Source of the DNA: JBOHWJ01 sp050736615
Lineage (GTDB): Bacteria > Desulfobacterota > Binatia > Binatales > Binataceae
DNA: 25,201 nt
Assembly (NCBI GenBank): GCA_050736615.1
Contig: JBOHWL010000056.1
Coordinates: forward strand, 1 to 25,201
Direction: 5' to 3'
Positions 1 through 6,080 of this stretch are shown here, one piece after another. The notes beneath the pieces were generated by a model. The model worked only from the letters and a program-made list of their open reading frames with translations, had not been told where the DNA came from and searched no databases. The position numbers were made by a program, and so were the translations under genes. The number at the start of each line of letters is the position of its first letter. Positions within the stretch are counted from its first letter, which is position 1.

Positions 1-263
1 TCCAGGAGCCGCACCATGTGGCTCACAGCCGTTTGAGTAACATGCAGCTCCTCCGCTGCTGCTCTGTGAAGCTGCCATGCCGTCCAGCCGCTTCGAAGGC
101 TCGCAATCCATTCAGGGAGGGCAACTGGCGAGCCATTGGGACCCCGAAGAGAAATTGGGCTAACCATCAGGAAATTTGCGCTTGCTACGCGAGCGTATCG
201 GCGACATTTTATTCGACGAGGCAGAGAATTTCTATGCGTAAGGTATCCGGAGAAGGAAACATT

Positions 264-680
264 ATGAGAAACAACTGGCGAATTTCGGCCTGTGTGGTGG
301 CGGCGCTTATCTTCGGTGGGCTGGGCATAAGCGATAATTACGCCGCTGCCCAAGGGAAGACCTCGAGCGGGCACGGCGCGATGGCAAACGGCAAGAACCC
401 AATGGTCGGCATGGTCTTCTGCGACAAGATGCAGACGGCCGAGTTGTGCCCACGCGGCACCTCAAACACGCTCAAGCTCTCAGGGAAAACGGCGGTTCGT
501 TGGCAAGCGGAGGTACACCAGTACAACAAAGCCATCGAGGCCGCCAACCAACGCTTGCTTACGCAAGCCAGAAACATCTTGCCGCCACAGCAATACCGCC
601 AAATAGCCGAGTGGTTCGCAAAGGGCCTGAATCCGCCGATGAACCAACTTTTGGTTACGCAAGGCAGATTGGGAAAATAG
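264..680 (+). CDS. small exported hypothetical protein
   Basis: I do not recognise this 138-aa protein. ATG at 264 is chosen over upstream in-frame starts because a GGAGAAGGA-type ribosome-binding site lies just before it and because translation from there gives a clean signal peptide: charged MRNNWR, a hydrophobic core around residues 8-22, and a likely cleavage near AAAQG (about residue 30). The mature part is polar, has two cysteines close together (FCDKMQTAELCP) and a helical C-terminal half with LPPQQYRQIAEWF. That pattern faintly recalls periplasmic LTXXQ/Spy-like helical proteins, but the match is too weak to assign. It stands alone, with no gene within 480 bases downstream. A periplasmic location is inferred from the signal peptide only. 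Confidence 0.6.
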   Translation: MRNNWRISACVVAALIFGGLGISDNYAAAQGKTSSGHGAMANGKNPMVGMVFCDKMQTAELCPRGTSNTLKLSGKTAVRWQAEVHQYNKAIEAANQRLLTQARNILPPQQYRQIAEWFAKGLNPPMNQLLVTQGRLGK

Positions 681-1160
681 CGCCCCATCGATCCCCGGGA
701 TGGCGCGCGGCCGCACCTCGGGATGAAGTAATATAATTGGTCAAGGCTATCTTCATATACACTCGTGCCCAACTTCCATATGATTCGGTTCAACGCTGAT
801 AGTCAGATCCACCACATCAACCTGAAGAGCCTTCACCATTACTGCGCCATCAGCGTTTCGCCATTCCGCCTGACCTGCAGGCGGACCGGCCGCCGCTCCT
901 TTTCGAGAATTCCGAGAAGGTAGGCGCTCGACGCGCGAATTATTTTCGCAATACCATGCGCGTCGCGGCGAATGCCGGCTCGATTGGGACAATCAGCAGC
1001 TTTATGCCAGCAGTACCCATCCGGCTGGGAAAATTTATGCGCGGATTCCAGATGCGCTATCACATGAATGCGTTATTATGGATCGAATTGCAGTGAACGA
1101 TGAGGACGAGCGAAACCAAGCGAGCTTTGTTACGATGACCAATTGAGGGAAAGCGCGGCT
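681..1160. other. 480-base stretch without a confident gene
   Basis: No gene here has both a good start and a recognisable product. One plus-strand frame is open from 803 to 1096 (about 97 codons). Its middle (roughly 850-1040) has codon use like a real gene, but it has no ATG until 956 and I recognise no family. It could be a gene remnant or chance. The short opposite-strand frames look like shadows. Around 688-704 there is a small CCCCGGG-centred palindrome after the upstream gene, without a T-run. Confidence 0.4.
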
Positions 1161-2342
1161 ATGGATTTCAATTTCAGCCCCGAAGATGAAGCCTTTCGTA
1201 ATGAACTTCGCGCCTGGCTCAAGGCCAACGCGCACGACGCGATCCCATTGCGCGAGCCGCTCGCCGACGAGACCCAGGATGATTGGGACGCCCGTATCCG
1301 ATGGCATCGCAAGCTCAACCAGGGTGGCTGGGTCGCGATCAACTGGCCCAGGGAATACGGCGGGCGTGGCGCCAATCTGCTGCAAAGCATCATTTATCAT
1401 GAGGAGTTAGAGCGGGCCGGCACCGCCGTGCCCTTCACCGGCTTCGGCATTTCGTTGCTCGGTCCGACGCTGATTCACTGGGGCAACGAGGAGCAAAAGC
1501 GGCGTTTCATCCCCAAAATCCTGACCGCCGAAGAGATCTGGTGCCAAGGTTATTCGGAGCCCAATGCCGGCTCGGATCTGGCCTCGTTAACGACCCGCGC
1601 GGTCGAGGACGGCGACGATTTCGTCGTCAATGGTTCGAAAATCTGGACCTCGGCGGCCCATCACGCCGATTGGATTTTCCTGCTGACCCGCACCGACGTT
1701 GAGGCGCCCAAGCACAAGGGCATCAGCTATCTGCTGGTGAACATGAAAACCCCCGGCATCACCGTACGCCCGCTGGTGCAAATGACCGGTGCGCGCGGCT
1801 TCAACCAGGTCTTTTTCGAAGATGTGCGGGTGCCGAAAACCAACCTGGTCGGCCAGCAGAACCAGGGTTGGCAGGTTGCCCTGACGACGCTGATGTTCGA
1901 ACGCGCCAGCGGCCATGACCGCGGCCTCGCGCGGCAAATTCTGGAATTGGCGGAACTGGCCCGGCGCACGCCGCGCAACGGCCATCGCGCATGGGACGAC
2001 ACTGGCGTGCGTCAGCAAATCGCGGGCTTTGCGCTGGAAGCCGAAGCGATCAAATACACCGGTTATCGGCAATTGACACGTCAGCTCAAGGGATTGCCGC
2101 CTGGACCCGAGGGCTCGATGACGAAACTGTGCTCAACTGAACTGGCGCTGCGCGTCGCGCTGTCCGCGATGGAGTTGCTCGGTCCCTACAGCCAATTCGA
2201 ATCTGACGCCGCCTTCGCCATCGATCAAGGTAAATGGTCACAGCGGATGCTGGCGGCACGCGGGCCGACGATCTATGCCGGCACCAATCAGATCCAGCGC
2301 AACATCATCGGCGAACGCGTGCTGGGCTTGCCCAAAGGCTGA
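1161..2342 (+). CDS. acyl-CoA dehydrogenase
   Basis: FAD enzyme that removes two hydrogens across the alpha-beta bond of an acyl-CoA thioester and passes electrons to ETF. It is 393 aa, the normal length. The N-terminal helical domain starts MDFNFSPEDEAFRNELR. The middle beta domain carries the flavin/substrate motif CQGYSEPNAGSDLASL (about 128-143), followed by VVNGSKIWTS. The C-terminal helical domain ends with the family motif IYAGTNQIQRNIIGERVLG. The start is ATG 1161, preceded by GAGGGAAAG at 1145-1153; an in-frame TTG at 1143 is less likely. It is monocistronic and faces the selenoprotein operon, with a strong hairpin between the two stops. The substrate cannot be told from sequence; this divergent FadE-type group often acts on branched, cyclic or steroid side-chain acyl-CoAs. 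Confidence 0.95.
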   Translation: MDFNFSPEDEAFRNELRAWLKANAHDAIPLREPLADETQDDWDARIRWHRKLNQGGWVAINWPREYGGRGANLLQSIIYHEELERAGTAVPFTGFGISLLGPTLIHWGNEEQKRRFIPKILTAEEIWCQGYSEPNAGSDLASLTTRAVEDGDDFVVNGSKIWTSAAHHADWIFLLTRTDVEAPKHKGISYLLVNMKTPGITVRPLVQMTGARGFNQVFFEDVRVPKTNLVGQQNQGWQVALTTLMFERASGHDRGLARQILELAELARRTPRNGHRAWDDTGVRQQIAGFALEAEAIKYTGYRQLTRQLKGLPPGPEGSMTKLCSTELALRVALSAMELLGPYSQFESDAAFAIDQGKWSQRMLAARGPTIYAGTNQIQRNIIGERVLGLPKG

Positions 2343-2348
2343 GCAAAT

Positions 2349-2378
2349 GGCGGCTGGATCACAATGCGTCCAGCCGCC
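2349..2378. terminator. hairpin between convergent genes
   Basis: A perfect 10-bp inverted repeat (GGCGGCTGGA / TCCAGCCGCC) with a 10-nt loop starts 7 bases after the acyl-CoA dehydrogenase stop and lies 17 bases beyond the stop of the convergent selenoprotein gene. Its position suggests a shared two-way transcription terminator. There is no strong T-run on either side, so termination may need Rho or be partial. Confidence 0.6.
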
Positions 2379-2394
2379 CGGCGTATTTGCGTAG

Positions 2395-3243
2395 CTATTT
2401 TGCGAAGCGCGCCTGGCGTTCGGTCTCAGCCTGATCGGCCGTTTCCTTGGCTGGACGCGAGGGCAGGAAGCCGTCCGTGTAGTCAGTCTCTTCCCAACCG
2501 CGATCGTTGGCGTCCCATACATAAGGCAAGCGCACGATGGTTCCCGGGCGCTCAATCGCTTCGAACGCGCGCATCGCGTCGCCCACGATCTGGCGCTGGA
2601 GCTCCGGCTGATGCGGTTTGCCGGTCTGATGGCCGAGCGGGAAATCCACAAACACCGCGCGCGGAGGATTCACCGCCTGCGTGATATCGAGCGCCGAGGT
2701 CATGCACAAGGTTGGGATGCCAGCCGCTTCGACCACCCGTGCAATCAGTCCAACGGACTGATGGCAGACGGGTCAAGCCGGCACCAGGTAGAAGGCATCG
2801 ACGTGGGTGCGCCGCAGTTCGTCGGCGATTTTGGGCGCAAGTTCGTCACGCACCCGGCGCGAGGAATAGATGCCGCCCATGAAACTGAACGCCGGGTCAC
2901 AGAGCTCGCCGATAACGCCCTCGGCTTCGAGTTCGCGCATCCGCGCCAGAGGAAAAACGCAATTATGGTCCGCCTTCGCATCCTTGGTCGGATAGCCGAA
3001 ATGCCAAACGTCCAAATCCGCCTGACTGGCGTTCTTAGGAATCAAACGGTAGGACGTGTCCTCGCGATGGAAGCGCGGCTGATCGCGATAGACGACGCCC
3101 CCCGAACTTATCAGCGCGACTTTCGATTCCGACAACGGCTTTTTGAGCGGCGTCCACGGCGGTGTATCCGTGTTGACCACCCATCGATAAGGTGTATACG
3201 CGCGATACAATTCACGCGTACGCGGAATGTATTCAACCGGCAT
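2395..3243 (-). CDS. GrdB-family selenoprotein (in-frame TGA read as selenocysteine)
   Basis: Read as one 282-aa protein of the glycine/sarcosine/betaine reductase selenoprotein B family (GrdB/PrdB-like). ATG 3243 has a strong AAAGGAG site 7 bases upstream. The frame meets TGA at 2773-2775 and continues in the same frame to TAG at 2395-2397. Residues around the TGA read LVPA-U-PVCHQSVGLIAR (Sec157, Cys160), a U-x-x-C redox motif; family members with Cys have CPxCHQ here, as I recall. The part after the TGA is clearly the family's C-terminal half (VEAAGIPTLCMTSALDI, AVFVDFPLGHQTGKP). A SECIS-type hairpin follows the TGA directly. It is the last gene of a four-gene operon, 40 bases after the GST-like gene. 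Substrate unknown: outside clostridia these proteins occur without the GrdA/GrdC partners, and none is seen here. Splitting it into two proteins at the TGA would leave the second with only a GTG at 2736 inside the hairpin. The genes selA, selB, selC and selD are not in the window. Confidence 0.85.
2736..2772 (-). promoter_or_regulatory. putative bacterial SECIS element
   Basis: On the mRNA strand, directly after UGA (2773-2775), an outer 5-bp stem CCCGT/ACGGG (2768-2772 with 2736-2740) encloses an asymmetric internal loop (CTGCC opposite TGC). An inner perfect 8-bp stem follows, ATCAGTCC/GGACTGAT (2755-2762 with 2744-2751), capped by GTT (2752-2754). The apical loop starts 18 nt after the UGA and begins with G. 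From memory, bacterial SECIS rules ask for a G among the first loop bases and a UGA-to-loop distance of roughly 16-37 nt, and both are met. The role would be to bind SelB and deliver selenocysteinyl-tRNA. Confidence 0.75.
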
Positions 3244-3283
3244 GCCTGAACTCCTTTGACTGCGAGTTTAGCACGAGCGCTCC

Positions 3284-4054
3284 TCAGGTCGCATCCGGCG
3301 GGAACATCATGCGCCCCGCTTTGAATTCACGCGCAACCAGTTCGATAAAGCCGTGGCGCACTGGCCATTCCAGGCGGCTGTCGCGCCAATGGATACGGCC
3401 ATCGGGCCCCTCGAATTCGGCCACGATGCTGGTTACGGCGGCGGCGCGATGGGCGCGCTCGCGGTCGCTGATGACCGCCGGCAGCTTGCGCATGCGTTCA
3501 ATCCAGTTGGTGACGGCGGGAAAGTCGGCCAGTTTGACGCCAACCGCGCGCGCGGCGGGCGCATGGCAAATGGCGGCAAAGTCGGCCACCGTGGGCTTTT
3601 CACCACAAAAATACAGCCGGTCGCCGAGTTCTCGCTCAAGCGTTGCGATCAAGGCGCCGAATTCCTCGCGCGCCGCCGTACGCATCGCCTGCGACTCCGG
3701 ATCAGCCTCGCGCAGTACGCCGAAAAAATAGCCGAAGGCGACCGCGTCGAAACTTCGATCGCAGAGGTCTTCGATGAACCGCGCGCGCGTGCGCTCGTAG
3801 GCGTCAGATGGATAGACCGGCGGTTCGGGATACACCTCTTCCAGGTATTCGCAGATGATGGTCGAGTCTTCGATCGCGCGGCCGTCATCAAGGATCAGCA
3901 CCGGAACTTCGGCGCGACGGCTGGCCGCTTTCAAATCATCCTTGCGGTCAAGGGAGTAACATCGTTCGACCGGGTCATAGCTGATCCCTTTATAGTCGAG
4001 GATCATCCTGACCTTGCGCGCGTAAGGACTCGTGGCAAACGTAAAGAGCTTCAT
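3284..4054 (-). CDS. glutathione S-transferase family protein
   Basis: A 256-aa protein with the two-domain GST layout. The N-terminal thioredoxin-like half begins MKLFTFATSPYARKVRMIL, where Ser in SPYARK is the probable thiol-activating residue; it continues with the cis-Pro segment EVPVLILDDG and the glutathione gamma-Glu contact motif IEDSTIICEYLEE. The C-terminal helical half carries GEKPTVADFAA, the usual N-capping box region. ATG 4054 is preferred over a GTG at 4066 because the GST fold starts there. It lies third in the operon, 45 bases after the flavin oxidoreductase gene and 40 bases before the selenoprotein gene. A short hairpin (CGGGCG/CGCCCG, 4075-4090) sits in the upstream spacer. 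The extra C-terminal tail of about 35 residues (WRDSRLEWPVRHGFIE) is longer than in minimal GSTs. It might use glutathione or another thiol for conjugation, isomerisation or dehalogenation; the substrate is unknown. Confidence 0.9.
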   Translation of the reverse strand: MKLFTFATSPYARKVRMILDYKGISYDPVERCYSLDRKDDLKAASRRAEVPVLILDDGRAIEDSTIICEYLEEVYPEPPVYPSDAYERTRARFIEDLCDRSFDAVAFGYFFGVLREADPESQAMRTAAREEFGALIATLERELGDRLYFCGEKPTVADFAAICHAPAARAVGVKLADFPAVTNWIERMRKLPAVISDRERAHRAAAVTSIVAEFEGPDGRIHWRDSRLEWPVRHGFIELVAREFKAGRMMFPPDAT

Positions 4055-4099
4055 TTTTTTTCTCACTGGCTGCGCGGGCGCGCTCGCCCGGCGAGCTTT

Positions 4100-5113
4100 T
4101 CAGCCACGCTTGATGCGGGGCAAAATTTCTTTGCTGAAAATTTCCAGCGAGCGATAAGCTTGGGCCGGCTCCATCCCCGGCATCTGGCTGTTGATGATAA
4201 GCTCGGTCATCGGCGTCTCGGCGAGGATGCGTTCGAGTTTCGCACTTACCACTTCAGCCGGCCCCAGCAAAGCGGTGCTTTTTAAACGTTCGGGGTCGGG
4301 CCGGATGAAGGTTTTTTCCGGACTGCGCCCGTAGCCCGCAGCCAGCCAGCGCGAATACATTTCGGCCTGATAGAGCATCCCGGGTCCCGCTTCGCGCCAG
4401 GCCTGCTCCTCTGTATCGGCGATATAAACGTTGCGCGTGCATACGACGCTGTAACGCGACGGGTCGCGGCCCTCCGCCGCCAGCGCGTCGCGATAGACCG
4501 CGATTTCACGTTTTCCGCCGACACAAGCGAAGCCCAGTTCCAGCCGCGCCGCGCGTTGAATCGCCTTGGCCGCGCCCGCGCCCCACAGCAGCTCGGGATG
4601 CGGCTGGCTCAGGGGACGTGGCAGCACCCGCGCGCCGCGCAAATTGAAATACTTGCCGGCAAAATCGAAGCGCTCGCCGCTCCATGCGCGCCGCATGATC
4701 GCGATGCTTTCCAGCGTACGGCCCAGCCGCTCGCCTTTTGACACGCCGAAGCCGTCAAACTCCTCCTGACGATAACCGAGGCCCAGGCCGAGGCGAAGAC
4801 GGCCGTTGGAAATCACGTCGGTTACGGCTGCGTCCTCGGCTAGTTTCACCGGATGATGAAAGGGTACGAGCATCACGAACGTCCCGAGGCTGACGCGGCG
4901 GGTGCGCGCGGCCAGGGCCGACAGCATCGGCAGCATCGAGGGCAGATAACCGTCATCGGTGAAGTGATGTTCAGTTAGCCAGAGCGCATCGAAGCCGGCC
5001 TCGTCCGCGTACTCGGCCTGGCGAAACATTTCGCGATAGAGTTCGGCAAATGTCCGTCCTGAGTCGGGCGGATTGCGGAAATCGAACTGATAGCCAACCT
5101 TGACCTTACGCAT
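4100..5113 (-). CDS. LLM-class flavin-dependent oxidoreductase (bacterial luciferase-like)
   Basis: A 337-aa TIM-barrel oxidoreductase of the luciferase-like monooxygenase family, using FMN or F420. Visible family segments are FDFRNP near the start, FDALWLTEHHFTDDGY, VSLGTFVMLVPFHHPVKLAEDAA, GRLRLGLGLGYRQEEF and FAGKYFNL. It ends MPGMEPAQAYRSLEIFSKE. ATG 5113 is chosen because it overlaps the SDR stop by 8 bases (ATGCGTAA), a typical coupled arrangement, and because the barrel's first strand starts there; the open frame upstream is only a shadow within the SDR gene. It is second in the operon. It is clearly related to the protein at 19182-20201, sharing TEHH, FV.L.PFH, the GxGYR.EEF region and the PGM-P.A..RSLE tail. 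Probably it oxidises or reduces an organic substrate; the cofactor choice cannot be settled here. Confidence 0.92.
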   Translation of the reverse strand: MRKVKVGYQFDFRNPPDSGRTFAELYREMFRQAEYADEAGFDALWLTEHHFTDDGYLPSMLPMLSALAARTRRVSLGTFVMLVPFHHPVKLAEDAAVTDVISNGRLRLGLGLGYRQEEFDGFGVSKGERLGRTLESIAIMRRAWSGERFDFAGKYFNLRGARVLPRPLSQPHPELLWGAGAAKAIQRAARLELGFACVGGKREIAVYRDALAAEGRDPSRYSVVCTRNVYIADTEEQAWREAGPGMLYQAEMYSRWLAAGYGRSPEKTFIRPDPERLKSTALLGPAEVVSAKLERILAETPMTELIINSQMPGMEPAQAYRSLEIFSKEILPRIKRG

Positions 5114-5909
5114 TGCGCCGCCGGACGCCTTCGCCCGCCCACAGACCGCCGTCAACCACCAATTGGGTGCCGGTAATATATGAGGCATCGTCGGAAAGCA
5201 GGAAAACGATGGCTTTGGCGATTTCCCACGGCGTGCCCTGACGACCCATCGGGATGCGCGGCGCGACGCGCGCTTCACGGTCGCCGATCTCGCGCCGCAC
5301 CATCGATGAGTTGATCAGCCCGGGCAGGATCGTATTGACGCGGACGTTATCGCGCGCATGGCGCACCGCGACCGAACGCGACAAGCCAAGCAACGCGGCC
5401 TTGGTTGCCTCGTAGGAAATGCCGGCGCCAGCGATAACCGCCGACAACGAGGAAACGTTGACGATCGCGCCACCGCCGGCCTTGACGATCTCGGGCACCG
5501 CATAGCGCATTGTAAGGAAATGGCTGCGCAGGTTGACCTCGAACATGCGGTTGAACTGCTCGGTGGTGGTGTGGAGCAGCGACCCGCCCACCGCGATACC
5601 GACATTGTTGACCATCAGATGAAGCGCGCCAAAGCGGCGCACCGCGGCTTCCACCGCTTGGCGGCACTGGTCTTCGTCGGCAACGTCGGCGGCGATCGCA
5701 TCGGCCTTACCGCCTTCTGCCCGGATCGCGGCGGCGGTTTCGCCCGCAAGCGACTCCTTCAAGTCCGCCACCATTACCGCGGCGCCCTCGCGCGCGCACA
5801 TGATGGCGGTCGCGCGGCCATTACCGATCGACAGGGTTTCACCGGCATTGGGCGGTCCATCGGCGCCGCCGCCGACAATCAGCGCCACTTTGCCATCAAG
5901 CCGTCCCAT
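5106..5909 (-). CDS. short-chain dehydrogenase/reductase (SDR)
   Basis: A 267-aa NAD(P)-dependent oxidoreductase. Catalytic residues fit the classical SDR set: Ser153 in IVNVSS, Tyr166 and Lys170 in YEATK, and Asn101/102 in the NNVG motif (usually NNAG). The cofactor-binding glycine loop is stretched: GGGADGPPNAGETLSIGNGR (residues 13-32) in place of TGxxxGIG. A subset of SDRs has this long loop. Asp49 after the second strand (VADL) suggests NAD preference. It ends GTQLVVDGGLWAGEG, the normal SDR tail. ATG 5909 gives better spacing to GGGAG than the ATG at 5915. It is the first gene of the operon; its promoter must lie in 5910-6080, which also holds a copy of the dispersed repeat. Likely role: alcohol/ketone interconversion in the operon's pathway. 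Confidence 0.93.
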   Translation of the reverse strand: MGRLDGKVALIVGGGADGPPNAGETLSIGNGRATAIMCAREGAAVMVADLKESLAGETAAAIRAEGGKADAIAADVADEDQCRQAVEAAVRRFGALHLMVNNVGIAVGGSLLHTTTEQFNRMFEVNLRSHFLTMRYAVPEIVKAGGGAIVNVSSLSAVIAGAGISYEATKAALLGLSRSVAVRHARDNVRVNTILPGLINSSMVRREIGDREARVAPRIPMGRQGTPWEIAKAIVFLLSDDASYITGTQLVVDGGLWAGEGVRRRNA

Positions 5910-5945
5910 TTTCATTCTCCCGCTCACGCCGCGGACTACTAATCC

Positions 5946-5992
5946 GGACGCAGCTCGCAGACTCGCCTGCTCGTTCCGCTTCGCTTCACTGA
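5946..5992 (-). repeat. dispersed intergenic repeat, inverted copy
   Basis: Read on the minus strand this matches the right part of the repeat at 21423-21513, sharing GAGCAGGCGAGTCTGCGAGC and the preceding GAAGCGAAGC-type block. It sits in the divergent gap between the SDR and antiporter genes. Confidence 0.65.
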
Positions 5993-6080
5993 TGCCCACA
6001 GATATCGCAAAGCGCACGTGAATGCACATGAAGCGGGTCGCCGCCCGTGCGTCATGCGGGTATTGGTATAGTCGAAAACG

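Noticed and set aside
688..704. Terminator after the small exported protein
   Set aside because: Short palindrome around CCCCGGG with poor stem extension and no T-run.
2395..2736. Separate 113-aa gene starting at GTG 2736
   Set aside because: Same frame as the upstream half, start lies within the hairpin, no ribosome-binding site, and the family's conserved Cys160 would be lost; explained better by read-through of the TGA.
2611..3249. 212-aa plus-strand open frame
   Set aside because: Runs antisense over the selenoprotein gene, including the TGA; no recognisable protein, while the minus-strand reading matches a family.
3353..4285. 310-aa plus-strand open frame
   Set aside because: Antisense to the GST-like gene and the flavin oxidoreductase; shows no family features. 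GC-rich shadow.
5116..5278. N-terminal extension of the first flavin oxidoreductase (392-aa frame)
   Set aside because: It would overlap the end of the SDR gene by over 150 bases; the 8-base overlap start at 5113 fits the family.
5358..5942. 194-aa plus-strand open frame
   Set aside because: Antisense to the SDR gene, which has complete catalytic motifs.
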